A stretch of 32,786 bases of DNA from Limisphaerales bacterium (GCA_020848635.1 JADLHS010000072.1:1-32786), one strand, 5' to 3'; numbered from the stretch's first letter, positions 1 to 9,230 are shown. Numbers and translations are program-made. The notes: generated from the letters alone by a model not told the origin.

Positions 1-731
1 AGGCCCTCACCGTTCTGATAGCGACAAGCCAGCCTCCATTGAGCCTCTTGGTCTCCAGCTTCCGCCGCGGCAATCCAGTCTTTCTCGCCTTCTTCTTCCG
101 CCAGCTGCTCCTCCCCATCACTGCAAGCGTCAGGAATTTTCGCTTTGGGAGAGGAGTGGAACGGGTACCTCGCATCCTCGGCAATGAACTCGATTTCAAA
201 GCCGACCCTCCTTCGTATGTCCACCAGTTCATACACCGGATAGATGCCATCACCAAACCCAGAGCACGCGAAAGGCATGACCGCATTTCGAGCCTCGTCC
301 AGGACTGCGATTCCATAAGCATCGGCCTTTTCGAGCGTGGCTCGAATCTTCTCAAAGGACGCGTCGTCATCGTTGCCCCAAATGTTCGAGAAATGCTCCA
401 GATCGCAAATCCCCGTGAGGGCTGTATCCGTCCACGTTTCGCCAAGCTTCGTCCCGGTCGTGTGAGTAGAACTTGAAAGGGCACCTCGTAGACGAGACAC
501 CCGTTTATCGCCACCGTAGTCAATGGCCTTCACCTGAAGGAGATATCTGCCAACCGGCAGCTCGATGGCCAGACCATCTTCGAGCGAAGGCACGAAATTG
601 GCATCGACTATAAGGAGCTTGGACCCGCTGAGCCTGAGCTCGCAAAAATCCAACCAATCGCTCTGCACTCCCGTCGATCCTTGCGACGGCGATTCGGTTG
701 AAACTTGTTCAAAATAGTCCTTCAAGTTCAT
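1..731 (-). CDS. DUF4241-like protein with C-terminal Sel1 repeat, partial (runs off left edge)
   Basis: Reading the minus strand from the ATG at 731 gives an uninterrupted frame of 243 codons to the window edge, so the 3' end is missing. Residues about 25-190 contain a motif reading GFGDGIYPVY near residue 158, which resembles the Gly-Asp-Gly...Tyr-Pro-Val-Tyr signature of DUF4241 proteins. An acidic linker (about 203-217) follows, and residues about 219-243 (WIAAAEAGDQEAQWRLACRY) look like the start of a Sel1-type TPR-like repeat. There is no signal peptide, so it is probably cytoplasmic. DUF4241 has no firmly known function, though such proteins often occur near polymorphic-toxin immunity genes; Sel1 repeats usually mediate protein contacts. 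Base composition looks less GC-rich than the flanking housekeeping genes. I am confident in the frame and moderately confident in the family. Confidence 0.72.
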   Translation of the reverse strand, partial: MNLKDYFEQVSTESPSQGSTGVQSDWLDFCELRLSGSKLLIVDANFVPSLEDGLAIELPVGRYLLQVKAIDYGGDKRVSRLRGALSSSTHTTGTKLGETWTDTALTGICDLEHFSNIWGNDDDASFEKIRATLEKADAYGIAVLDEARNAVMPFACSGFGDGIYPVYELVDIRRRVGFEIEFIAEDARYPFHSSPKAKIPDACSDGEEQLAEEEGEKDWIAAAEAGDQEAQWRLACRYQNGEG

Positions 732-892
732 GTCGGAATCCTGTTAGCCCTTTGCGTCCTGATCGTTGCCAGTAATCATTCCTACCTTTGAAGGCGTGTC
801 AACCGCTGCGTAGGAGGCTTTTAACTTCTTCGCCTTCGCTCAATCGAATCAGCGCTGTTGCGGTAAGGCCCATGGACGGTTAGAGTGTCACC

Positions 893-1024
893 GTGAACTT
901 ATTGACCAAACAGGAACAACTGGTGCTCTGCACCGTGTTAGGCCTGTTGCTCATGGGCTGGGCGGTGAAGACCTACCGCACGGCGCATCCGTCCCCGGCC
1001 ATGGTTCAAGCCGTTGCCCCTTGA
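893..1024 (+). CDS. 43-residue single-pass membrane peptide
   Basis: A GTG-initiated frame of 43 codons ends in TGA one base before the ATG of the next gene. The product has a polar start (NLLTKQEQ), one hydrophobic helix of about 16 residues (LVLCTVLGLLLMGWAV), then a basic and proline-containing tail. From memory, the N-terminus resembles the leader of ComEA-like helix-hairpin-helix proteins of Verrucomicrobia, but no such domain follows here. The tight spacing to the next gene (stop TGA, one base, ATG) suggests translational coupling. It is too short for the family to be secured, and function is unknown. It could also be the remnant of a longer gene. Confidence 0.5.
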   Translation: MNLLTKQEQLVLCTVLGLLLMGWAVKTYRTAHPSPAMVQAVAP

Positions 1025-1025
1025 T

Positions 1026-1454
1026 ATGCAAGAACTGACTTTCGAGACCACGCTCGCCCTGATCCTGGCCAAAGATCCGCGCTACGAGAGCGAGGCCTAT
1101 CTGTTCGTAAAGGATGCGCTGGATTACACGCAAAAGCTCGTCATCAAGCCAAGCCGCGACGAAATCCGTCACGTCTCCGGCCAGGAGCTGCTGGAAGGCA
1201 TCCGCGCGTTTGCGCTGACGCAGTTCGGTCCGATGGCCCCCACGGTGTTCGAGGAATGGGGCATCCGGCGGTGTGAGGATTTCGGGGAGATTGTTTTCAA
1301 CATGGTCGAGATCGGCCTGCTGGGAAAGACCGAGAAGGACAGCCGCGCGGATTTTCAGAATGGTTACGATTTTGACACCGCATTTCGGCAACCGTTCCGG
1401 CCGGAAATCAAACCCGGCCTTACCGCCAATATCCCCAAGCCGACGGGAGCTTGA
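1026..1454 (+). CDS. Minf_1886 family protein (Verrucomicrobia/Planctomycetes-restricted)
   Basis: A 142-residue protein beginning MQELTFETTLALILAKDPRY with AYLFVKDALDYTQK shortly after; this N-terminus is the hallmark of the Minf_1886 (TIGR04138-type) family found in Verrucomicrobia and Planctomycetes. Further blocks such as HVSGQELLEGIRAFALTQFG and the EWGIRRCEDFGEIVFNMVE segment also fit the family. A TTG twelve bases upstream is in frame, but the ATG at 1026 is preferred because it gives the conserved family N-terminus and sits one base after the preceding stop. No signal peptide or membrane segment is visible, so it is probably cytoplasmic. Function is not known. It is followed 57 bases later by the M16 peptidase gene, so the two may be co-transcribed. 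Confident about the family. Confidence 0.88.
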   Translation: MQELTFETTLALILAKDPRYESEAYLFVKDALDYTQKLVIKPSRDEIRHVSGQELLEGIRAFALTQFGPMAPTVFEEWGIRRCEDFGEIVFNMVEIGLLGKTEKDSRADFQNGYDFDTAFRQPFRPEIKPGLTANIPKPTGA

Positions 1455-1511
1455 CCGTCAAAGGGATTCCTTTCCGCGCAACCTTCGCCTATCCGAGTTT
1501 CCCCAGCACCC

Positions 1512-4133
1512 ATGAGCGCCAAGACTGTTTCTCCCATTCCGGTACCAGCCGAAATTCCCGCCCTCCCGCCCGGCGTTAACATCACCACGCTCGAGAATGG
1601 CCTCACCCTGATCGTCCGCGAAGATCACAGTGCGCCGGTCGTTTCGGCGCAGGCATGGGCCATGGCGGGCAGCATTCATGAAGGCCGCTGGCTCGGCGCC
1701 GGCCTGTCCCATGTTCTGGAGCACATGCTGTTCAAAGGCACGACCACCCGCGCCGGCAGCCGCATTGATCAAGAAGTGCAGGAAGCCGGCGGCTACATGA
1801 ACGCCTACACAAGTTTTGATCGCACGGTGTATCACATTGACGTGCCGAACACCGGCGCGCGTGTGGCGATTGATATTCTGTGCGACATCATGCAGCACGC
1901 GGCGCTGCCGCCGGACGACCTCGCCAAGGAACTCGACGTCATCCGCCGGGAAATGGACATGGGCCAGGATGATCCCGGGCGCCGCTCCGGGCGCCGGTTG
2001 TTCGAGACGGCTTACACCAAAAGCCCCTATCGCTTCACCGTCATCGGCTATCTGGACATCTTCAACGAGCTCAAACCCGACGACATTCGCGCCTACTACA
2101 CCGAGAAATACGCACCCAACAATGTTTTCTTCCTCGTCGTTGGTGACGTGAAGCCCGATGAAGTGGTGGTGCAAATCCGCGAGGCTTACGCCAAGTCAAA
2201 AGCCCGGGCGCTCCCCTCCGTGGTGCTCCCGCCGGAGCCGCGCCAGACGGCCGCGCGCGAGATTATCGAGGAAGCCGCGATCGAACTGGGTCACCTCCAT
2301 TTTGCCTGGCACATCCCCGACCTGCGCCACCCCGACGTGGCGGCGCTCGATGTCCTCGCCGTGTTGCTGGGCAGCGGCCACAGTTCACGGCTGTATCAGG
2401 AAGTGCGTGAGAAGCAGGGCCTGGTGAATTATGCCGATGCCTGGACGTATAACCCCGGCAACCCCGGCCTCTTCGGCCTGAGCGCGGTGGTGGATGCGGA
2501 CAAGTTTGAAAAAGCCCGGGCCGCCTTGCTGGCCGAAATTGAGAAGTTAAAAGACGTGCTGGTGTCCGAAGCCGAGCGGCAAAAAGCCGTGAAACAATTC
2601 ATCAGTGCCACGCTCGCGACGCGCAAGACCATGCAGGGCCAGGCGCAGGATCTGGGCGGAAGCTGGCTTGCCACCGGCGATCTGAATTTTTCCCAACGCT
2701 ACCTGGCGACCGTGAAGCGCGTCACGCCGGCCGACTTGCAGCGCGTTGCCCGCCAATATCTCACCGCGGAGAACCGCACCCTCTACGCCTTGCTTCCCAA
2801 CGGGGCCACCCCGCAAGCGTCCGCCGCCGTCGAAGTCAACCGCGAGCAGGCCATCCAGAAATTTACCCTCACCAACGGACTCCGCCTGCTCGTGAAGGAA
2901 GATCATCGCCTGCCATTCGTGGAATTCCGCGCCGTGTTCCAGGGCGGCGTGCTGGCCGAGACCGCCGACAACAGCGGCATTACACAAATGCTCGCCCGGC
3001 TGCTGGTCAAAGGCACGCAAACGCGCAACGCGGAGCAGATTGCCAACGAGATTGAATCAGTCGGCGGCAACCTCGACAGCTACGGCGGGAATAACAGTTT
3101 TGGCGTGAACGCCGAGGTGCTGAGTTCGGATTTTGCGACCGGGCTGGGGCTGGTGGCGGATGTGATCCTGAATCCAATTTTTCCCGCGCCGCAACTGGAG
3201 CGCGAACGCGAGGTGCAACTGGCCGGCATCCGCGCGCAGAAGGACGAGATGCTCAAAAGCGCATTCAAAACGATGCGCCAAGGGCTATTTGGCGAGGCCG
3301 GCTACGGTTTGGATATGCTCGGCACCGAGGAGTCGCTGGCCAAACTTGACTCGCCGAACGTGCAGACTTTTTACCAGAAGCTCGCGACGCCGGACAATTG
3401 CGTGCTCGCCATTTACGGAGATGTGAATACAGCGGAGACAAAGGCCGCCGTGGAACAAGCGTTTGGGCGCTGGAAAACAGCCGCGAAGCCAGTTGCGTTT
3501 GGACTCCAGACGCCGCCTGCCAAAGGCGCCGACGGAAAGCGTGTCACCGAAACGCGCGACAAAAAGCAAGCCGTTGTGGTCATCGGTTTTCCGGGCACGA
3601 CGCTCGGGGCCGCGGATCGGCAGGCCTTGGAGTTGTTGCAGGAGGCGTGCAGCGATCTGGGGTCGCGCCTGTTTCTGCGCATTCGGGAAAAACTCGGCCT
3701 GGCCTACTACGTTGGCGCGCAGAATTTGCTGGGCGTGGCGACGGGCTACTTCGCATTTTACGCCGGGACGGAGCCGGAGAAAGCCGCGCAGGTCGAAGCT
3801 GAAATCCTGGCGGAAATCGAACTGCTCCGCGCGGAATCGCTGACGGCGGAGGAATTGTACCGTGCCAAGGCCAAGATCATCGGTCAGCGCAAGATCGGTC
3901 GGCAAGACCTCGGCGGCATGGCCGCCACCACCGCCCTTGACGAACTTTACGGCCTAGGCTTCGGCTACAATGACGCCGAGGATGCCAAGCTCGAAGCCGT
4001 GACGCTCGCCGAGGTGCAGGCCGCAGCGCAAAAGTATCTCCGACCGGTTGCCGCGGTGATCGCGGTGATAAATCCTGAGCCCCAATCCGTTGCCAAGCCT
4101 GGCGTCGGAGCGGTACAAGGGCGGCATGATTGA
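1512..4133 (+). CDS. M16 family zinc peptidase, two fused M16 units
   Basis: An 873-residue protein made of two M16 (pitrilysin/insulinase-type) units in one chain, each with an N-terminal and a C-terminal half-domain. The first unit carries the inverted zinc motif HVLEH at residues 67-71, with a downstream acidic segment (KELDVIRREM) supplying the expected third ligand. The second unit begins near residue 445. At the equivalent place it reads SGITQMLARLLVKGT, so the zinc motif is lost and this unit is presumably a non-catalytic lid. Both units keep the C-half signature (SRLYQEVREKQGL and SRLFLRIREKLGLAYYVGA). No clear signal peptide is seen at the start. M16 enzymes degrade or process peptides inside a closed chamber; bacterial two-unit forms are often periplasmic or cytoplasmic. 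The substrate is unknown. Confidence 0.93.
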   Translation: MSAKTVSPIPVPAEIPALPPGVNITTLENGLTLIVREDHSAPVVSAQAWAMAGSIHEGRWLGAGLSHVLEHMLFKGTTTRAGSRIDQEVQEAGGYMNAYTSFDRTVYHIDVPNTGARVAIDILCDIMQHAALPPDDLAKELDVIRREMDMGQDDPGRRSGRRLFETAYTKSPYRFTVIGYLDIFNELKPDDIRAYYTEKYAPNNVFFLVVGDVKPDEVVVQIREAYAKSKARALPSVVLPPEPRQTAAREIIEEAAIELGHLHFAWHIPDLRHPDVAALDVLAVLLGSGHSSRLYQEVREKQGLVNYADAWTYNPGNPGLFGLSAVVDADKFEKARAALLAEIEKLKDVLVSEAERQKAVKQFISATLATRKTMQGQAQDLGGSWLATGDLNFSQRYLATVKRVTPADLQRVARQYLTAENRTLYALLPNGATPQASAAVEVNREQAIQKFTLTNGLRLLVKEDHRLPFVEFRAVFQGGVLAETADNSGITQMLARLLVKGTQTRNAEQIANEIESVGGNLDSYGGNNSFGVNAEVLSSDFATGLGLVADVILNPIFPAPQLEREREVQLAGIRAQKDEMLKSAFKTMRQGLFGEAGYGLDMLGTEESLAKLDSPNVQTFYQKLATPDNCVLAIYGDVNTAETKAAVEQAFGRWKTAAKPVAFGLQTPPAKGADGKRVTETRDKKQAVVVIGFPGTTLGAADRQALELLQEACSDLGSRLFLRIREKLGLAYYVGAQNLLGVATGYFAFYAGTEPEKAAQVEAEILAEIELLRAESLTAEELYRAKAKIIGQRKIGRQDLGGMAATTALDELYGLGFGYNDAEDAKLEAVTLAEVQAAAQKYLRPVAAVIAVINPEPQSVAKPGVGAVQGRHD

Positions 4134-4405
4134 ACGTTTGGGGCTAAGCAAGTTATCCGCTGCGCACGCGCGCAACCCTTCGTCTTCGCTCCGAGCGCGG
4201 GGGGAGGCGATCAACGGTTTGGTCGGAGTTTAGAGGACTCACCCCGGGTGGCTGGAGACAAACTTGTCGGGCTAGCAATCACAGGCGCTTCGGTTCCGCC
4301 GCCGAAAGGGCTTGGCACAGGTGTAGCTGGGTTTGGCCGAGTTGTGGGCAACCCATTCCCCGGTTGACACGTCGTGGTTGAAAGGCGGCTCTAACTGTTC
4401 GTCCG

Positions 4406-7400
4406 ATGAAAAGACGTATCGCGCTTCTGGCGACCTGCGGTCTCGCGGGGCTGGCCGTCCTCGGTTTGATCCTCCGCTCGGATCTCAGGACCGAAAGCGC
4501 GTCGGTGACGGCTCCCGCCGTCACGGCCATCCCGCCACCTTCCCAACCGAGTTTCGCTGTGGAAAGGCGGGCCGCTTCCGCTCCGGTCAGTGCGCCAACG
4601 AATGCGCTCTTCCGCACGGCCAGCCAGCATTGGCGGCAGCCCATCGCCGAGGAAGCCTTTGCGGTTTTTCACGATTGGACGGAACGCTATCGGGTCGCGT
4701 CCGCTGTGGAGCGTGCGGGGATGGTTACCGAAGGCGTGGCGCTCGCCGGAGCTCGGCGTGTGGCGCTGAAAGCGTTGATCCAAACCAATCCCGAACGCGC
4801 CCTTGAACTAACCGTCCCTCAAGCTGTGCGCCGAGCGTTGCCGGCCGAGGTCGCTGCGTTGCTTGAAGAACGCATGTCGGGCCAGGGTCGGCTTGCTGTC
4901 CTCGGGGCGCTGGCCGAGCCGGGCAGGGAAGGAGACGTCGTCCCCACGTTTCGCAAGGCGGAACTGGCGGGCCGCGAGTTTGACGCCTTTGTCTATGGGC
5001 GGAGACTGGGTGAACCCACGCGGGCCGGCATCCCGCTCAACGGCATTGCCGTGGACAATTTCTTCGCCGTGAACGAAAACCCGCTTCGGATTCTCGAACC
5101 CGAAGAAGCCGACGGCGTGCGGGCGAACAGCGGGGAAGCCCTTTGCTCGGTGTCCAGCCGGCCGGCCGCGGTTAACCAACAGCCCGTGGTAGCGGATGTC
5201 GGCGGGCAGACGCTTTTCTTCTGTCAACCACAGCATGCGATCGAGGAAAACGAACGGATCGTGGCGGCGGAAGGCGGACCGCCCACCGGCGAAAGCAACG
5301 ATCCCGAGGCGACTGCCTGGACCGAGGGGCAAAAGAAACTGCTCATCATTCGCGTGGATTTTCCCGATCTCGTCGGGGTGAACTTGACCGATAGCGGCGC
5401 CGTGAGCCTCATCAACAACCTCAACACTTTCTACACCGAAATGTCGTATGGTCGGGCGGGCTTTATCTCCAACAGCCTCGGGTCGGACTTCACGCCCGTG
5501 TTTCGCATGCCGCAACCGTCAGCCTATTACGGAACGAACAATTACTACAATCAACTCCGCACCGCCGCGCGCAGTGCCGCCGTTACCGCCGGGTACGTGC
5601 TGGGCAACTACGACCTGGATGTCATCTGCTTTGGGGCCGTCCCCGGGTGGAGTTGGGCTGGCCTCGGCTATGTCGGTGCCGCCGGTACCTGGCTGCGGAA
5701 TAACTTCAGCACGGGCGTGGCCGGGCATGAACTCGGCCATAATTATGGGCTCAACCACGCCAGTTCTTGGGACACCGGCGGCGCGAGTGTCATCGGTTCG
5801 GGCACCAGCACGGAATATGGCGACAGCTTCGACACCATGGGCGCGGCCAGCGCCGGGAACAACCACTTCAATGCCCGCTACAAGAATTACCTCAACTGGC
5901 TCACTGCCAGCGAAGTCATCACCGCCACCAGCAACGGCACATACCGCATCTATGCGCATGACAATCCGAGTTCGACCGGCCTGCGCGGGCTTAAGATCGT
6001 CAAGAACAGCAGCACGAACTACTGGGTTGAATTTCGCCAGAAGTTCACGAGCAACAAATGGCTGATGAGTGGTGGCGGCCTCCGCTGGGCGCAAAACGGC
6101 AACCAAAAAAGCCAGTTGCTCGACACCACCCCCGGCACGACGGACGGCAAGACCGATTCGCCCATCGTCATCGGTCGCACTTTTTCGGACAAGGTTTCCA
6201 ATATCCACCTTACCCCCATCGGCAAAGGCGGCACCACACCCGAATCCCTCGACTTGGTGGTAAACCTTGGCGCATTCCCGGAAAATCAGGTGCCGACCGT
6301 AAATCTCGCGGCGAGCGAGACGAATGTCGGAACCGGCGTCACGTTGACGTTTAGCGCCCTCGCTGCGGATGGCGACGGCGACGCTCTGGCCTATTTCTGG
6401 AGTTTCGGCGACGGAAACTTCGGCACGAACGGGCCGGGGGCCGCGAAGAGTTGGGCGGCCGCCGGCGAGTATGTCGTGCGCTGCGAAGTCAGCGACATGA
6501 AAGGCGGGGTCGGCAGCCAGTCGGTGATTGTTCGCGTCGGTTCGCCCACCACTTATCGGATCGCCGGTCAGGTGCAAACCAGCAGTGGTCCGCTTCCGGG
6601 CGTGCGCGTTTCTGTATCCAGCACCCGCATGGCATGGACGGACAGCGACGGCACTTACACCATCACGGGTTTGCCGGCCGGCAGCTACACCGTAAGCGCC
6701 AGTCTGGAAGGCTATTCCTTTACCGGCTCGGATTTCACCAACCCGGTGAGCGTCGGGCCCAACGCGGCCGGAATTAATTTCAATGCGTATTCCAGCGGGA
6801 TCACTCCGCCCGGGATTGCGACCCAGCCTTTGAGCCAAACCGTGAGTCTCGGCGACGATGTCAGCTTCGATGTCGCGGCCACAGGCACCGCGCCGCTGGC
6901 GTATCAATGGCGTTTCAACGGCGCGAACATTCCGGGTGCCACGGCGAACAGCTACGCCCGATCAAATCTGCAGGCCACTAACGCGGGCAACTACTCTGTG
7001 GTGGTCAGCAATGCGGCCGGTACGGTTGCCAGCGCCAATGCCGTGCTCACGGTCAATGCGCCGCCGTTCATTACTGCCCAACCGCAGAGCCAAACGGTCA
7101 TTGCTGGAAATACCGCCCGGTTTAGCGTGGAAGCCGCCGGTTCTTCCCCGCTTGCGTATCAGTGGCAGTTGCGCGGGACCAACCTGCCTGGCGCGAACAA
7201 GCGGACTCACTTGGTTACCAGCGCCCAGCCCGGCCAAGCTGGAGATTATCAGGTGGTGGTGACCAACTCGCTGGGCACCGTAACCAGTGCCCCGGCGCAG
7301 CTCCGCCTCCGGTTGCGCCCGCTTCTGAGCTGGAGTCTGGCGGCCACCAACGGCCAGCCACAAATGACGCTCACGGGCACGCCCGGCGATTACTATGTAA

Positions 7401-7534
7401 TCGAAGCCTCCACGAACCTGCTGGATTGGAATCCGGTATTGACGGTAACCAATCTCAGCGGCGCGGTGCTTTACAGTGATCCGGGGCTGTTACGGGAAGC
7501 GCAGAAGTTTTTCCGTGCCTGGCTGGTGCCGTGA
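4406..7534 (+). CDS. Secreted metzincin-type metalloprotease with PKD, carboxypeptidase-regulatory-like and Ig-like domains
   Basis: A 1042-residue exported protein. It starts with a basic and hydrophobic signal segment (MKRRIALLATCGLAGLAVLG). The catalytic domain has the extended zinc motif HELGHNYGLNH at 441-451 (ligands His441, His445, His451, base Glu442) and a Met-turn-like DTMGA around Met478, as in metzincins. Downstream are a PKD-like domain (about 629-712, YFWSFGDGN near 665), a carboxypeptidase-regulatory-like beta domain (about 714-795), two Ig-like repeats (about 798-973, each with YQW and AG(D/N)Y), and a C-terminal beta region ending KFFRAWLVP. It is probably secreted or surface-bound and degrades extracellular protein. 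A TTGACA -35-like hexamer lies at 4364-4369, but no convincing -10 follows. The exact peptidase family (M6, M11 or another) cannot be fixed by eye. Confidence 0.9.
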   Translation: MKRRIALLATCGLAGLAVLGLILRSDLRTESASVTAPAVTAIPPPSQPSFAVERRAASAPVSAPTNALFRTASQHWRQPIAEEAFAVFHDWTERYRVASAVERAGMVTEGVALAGARRVALKALIQTNPERALELTVPQAVRRALPAEVAALLEERMSGQGRLAVLGALAEPGREGDVVPTFRKAELAGREFDAFVYGRRLGEPTRAGIPLNGIAVDNFFAVNENPLRILEPEEADGVRANSGEALCSVSSRPAAVNQQPVVADVGGQTLFFCQPQHAIEENERIVAAEGGPPTGESNDPEATAWTEGQKKLLIIRVDFPDLVGVNLTDSGAVSLINNLNTFYTEMSYGRAGFISNSLGSDFTPVFRMPQPSAYYGTNNYYNQLRTAARSAAVTAGYVLGNYDLDVICFGAVPGWSWAGLGYVGAAGTWLRNNFSTGVAGHELGHNYGLNHASSWDTGGASVIGSGTSTEYGDSFDTMGAASAGNNHFNARYKNYLNWLTASEVITATSNGTYRIYAHDNPSSTGLRGLKIVKNSSTNYWVEFRQKFTSNKWLMSGGGLRWAQNGNQKSQLLDTTPGTTDGKTDSPIVIGRTFSDKVSNIHLTPIGKGGTTPESLDLVVNLGAFPENQVPTVNLAASETNVGTGVTLTFSALAADGDGDALAYFWSFGDGNFGTNGPGAAKSWAAAGEYVVRCEVSDMKGGVGSQSVIVRVGSPTTYRIAGQVQTSSGPLPGVRVSVSSTRMAWTDSDGTYTITGLPAGSYTVSASLEGYSFTGSDFTNPVSVGPNAAGINFNAYSSGITPPGIATQPLSQTVSLGDDVSFDVAATGTAPLAYQWRFNGANIPGATANSYARSNLQATNAGNYSVVVSNAAGTVASANAVLTVNAPPFITAQPQSQTVIAGNTARFSVEAAGSSPLAYQWQLRGTNLPGANKRTHLVTSAQPGQAGDYQVVVTNSLGTVTSAPAQLRLRLRPLLSWSLAATNGQPQMTLTGTPGDYYVIEASTNLLDWNPVLTVTNLSGAVLYSDPGLLREAQKFFRAWLVP

Positions 7535-7708
7535 AACAGAAGCGAGCGGTGCCGTGCTCGGTGCCGGCCCGACGATCCAATGCTGTGGATATTCCAGTGT
7601 TGGTTTTGGGCGCGATCGGGGTTGACTCTCTTCCGCAGCCCGAAGATTTTTTCGTGGACAACGATCCGGCATCCGCGTAAAAACTCTGTCCGTCAGTGAA
7701 TTAGAGCC

Positions 7709-8014
7709 ATGCAAATGAGTTACCGCCTTTTGGTCAATCCGGGGACCCCGCAGGCTTGGACAATCCAACTCAAGCCGGGCACCAATCGTGTCGGGCGCGA
7801 TGAGGAGAATGATTTCACCCTCAATCACGAGTCCGTCTCCGGCGCTCACTGTGAAATCACTGTAAGCGAGGCGGGCATCTTCCTCAAAGACCTCGGCTCC
7901 ACCAACGGCACGTTTGTTAACCTCGCACCGGTGACCGAAATCCAGCTTCAGCCTGGCCAACAAGTGCAGATAGGTCAGGTAGCCATGACCTTCGAGGCCG
8001 AGGAGTCGGCCTAG
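7709..8014 (+). CDS. Stand-alone FHA domain protein
   Basis: A 101-residue protein that is essentially one forkhead-associated domain. It shows the conserved set: Gly-Arg at 29-30, Ser44 and His47 in SVSGAHCEI, and DLGSTNGTFVN at 61-71 with Asn66 and Asn71. FHA domains bind phosphothreonine peptides, so this is a likely reader of Ser/Thr kinase signalling, with no catalytic partner encoded next to it. There is no signal peptide or membrane segment. The ATG at 7709 was taken; a second in-frame ATG two codons on is equally possible. It is separated from the protease gene by 174 bases and is followed by convergent oppC, so it is probably transcribed alone. Confidence 0.9.
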   Translation: MQMSYRLLVNPGTPQAWTIQLKPGTNRVGRDEENDFTLNHESVSGAHCEITVSEAGIFLKDLGSTNGTFVNLAPVTEIQLQPGQQVQIGQVAMTFEAEESA

Positions 8015-8051
8015 TTTTCTGAAATCAGCTTCCACCTCCGTGCCGGCAATC

Positions 8052-8090
8052 GGCCGGATGGGGGATTCGCCAAGCCCAGAAAATCCGGCC
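8052..8090. repeat. 8-bp inverted repeat in the FHA/oppC intergenic region
   Basis: In the 268-base convergent gap between the FHA gene and oppC, GGCCGGAT at 8052-8059 is repeated in inverted form (ATCCGGCC) at 8083-8090 with a 23-base spacer. No T-run follows on either side, so it is not a clear terminator. Nothing else recognisable is seen in this gap. Confidence 0.3.
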
Positions 8091-8282
8091 CCATCGCAAT
8101 CTACTTGGAAGCGTCAGTCAGATTCCGGCGGCTCGCCGGGCGCGGTGGAAAGGAGCTAATCCTCGGCACTTATTTTGCCGCCGCATGGTGTTCCGGTGGA
8201 CCCGTTCAGTGTAAAATGATGGTTGTAATTCAGAGCGGTGCGAAACCGACGCGCCAATTCCAACACCCACTGCGTACCAGTT

Positions 8283-9221
8283 TCAAGTCCCGCTGCGCAC
8301 GTCCCATGCATCCCGCAGGCCGTCGCCGAGAAAATTGAGCGCGAGCAACGTCGTTACCAGCACGGCGCCGGGGAAAAAGATCAGCCACCAGTAGATACGG
8401 ATGGGATTGAGTTGCTCCGCTCCTTCGTTGATGAGCAAACCCCAACTGGCCATCGGCGGCTGAATGCCGAGGCCGAGGTAGCTGAGGAAACTTTCATAGA
8501 GAATGATCGCCGGGACGGTGAGGGTTAGATAGACGATGACGACCCCCAGTACGTTCGGAATAATGTGCTGGCGCAGAATCCAGATCGGGCCCGCGCCGAG
8601 GACCCGGCTGGCGTCCACGAACTGCCGCGAACGGAGCGACAACACCTGCCCGCGAACGATGCGCGCCATTGTCAGCCACGATACCGCACCCAACCCCACG
8701 AAGAGGAAGATCAGGCGGGCGGATTTGGCAAGGGTCGGAGAACCCATCGCATTGAGCCAGTTTTTCAGCCATCCTTCCAGCGAAGTGATGAGCACGATAA
8801 CGAAAATGATCGAGGGCAGCGAATAGAGGACATCCACGAAGCGCATCATCGCGCTGTCCACCCGACCGCCGATGTAGCCGGCGATGGCGCCCCACAAGAC
8901 GCCGATCACCAAACTCACGCTGGCGCCAACCACGCCGACGAGCAAAGAAATCTGGGCGCCGTAAAAAATCCGGGAAAACACATCGCGGCCGTGAATATCC
9001 GTGCCGCACCAATTGGCTGCGCTCGGCGGTTGAAATTGATTCTCGGTGATACGGTCAGGGTTGTGGCGGCTGGCAAATTCCGCACTGCCTAGTTTCAGGC
9101 ATACTGGCCAGGCGACCACCACGAGCATCAGGAATCCCAGAAACCATGCACTGATGACGGCGGGGCGATTCTGGCGGAACCGTCGCCAGGCGCGCTGATT
9201 GGGGGTGAGGCTGGCAGTCAT
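8283..9221 (-). CDS. oppC: Peptide ABC transporter permease OppC
   Basis: A 312-residue inner-membrane permease of the oligopeptide/dipeptide (Opp/Dpp) ABC importer family. The N-terminal cytoplasmic stretch and first helix are followed by the OppC hallmark GTDIHGRDVFSRIFYGAQIS, several helices, and the EAA coupling loop (DASRVLGAGPIWILRQHIIP) that contacts the ATPase. It ends with SYLGLGIQPPMASWG as usual for the family. The ATG at 9221 gives the family-like N-terminus (MTASLTPNQRAWRRFRQN); an upstream in-frame extension would read into the REP repeats and is rejected. It lies 156 bases downstream of oppB, with the gap filled by an inverted pair of REP hairpins. The ATPase genes oppD and oppF are not in the window. 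Confidence 0.94.
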   Translation of the reverse strand: MTASLTPNQRAWRRFRQNRPAVISAWFLGFLMLVVVAWPVCLKLGSAEFASRHNPDRITENQFQPPSAANWCGTDIHGRDVFSRIFYGAQISLLVGVVGASVSLVIGVLWGAIAGYIGGRVDSAMMRFVDVLYSLPSIIFVIVLITSLEGWLKNWLNAMGSPTLAKSARLIFLFVGLGAVSWLTMARIVRGQVLSLRSRQFVDASRVLGAGPIWILRQHIIPNVLGVVIVYLTLTVPAIILYESFLSYLGLGIQPPMASWGLLINEGAEQLNPIRIYWWLIFFPGAVLVTTLLALNFLGDGLRDAWDVRSGT

Positions 9222-9230
9222 GCGTGTGAG

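Noticed and set aside
39-476. Plus-strand frame of 145 codons at the left edge
   Set aside because: The minus strand is open over the whole 1-731 stretch and encodes a DUF4241-like and Sel1 pattern; the plus frame shows nothing.
4364-4396. Promoter before the metalloprotease gene
   Set aside because: TTGACA is perfect, but no good -10 hexamer lies at 16-18 bases; the nearest A/T-rich spot is too far downstream and too close to the ATG.
5519-6907. Open frame of 462 codons on the minus strand opposite the metalloprotease gene
   Set aside because: It lies entirely within a gene with clear domains on the other strand, has no recognisable motif, and is the usual GC-rich antisense shadow.
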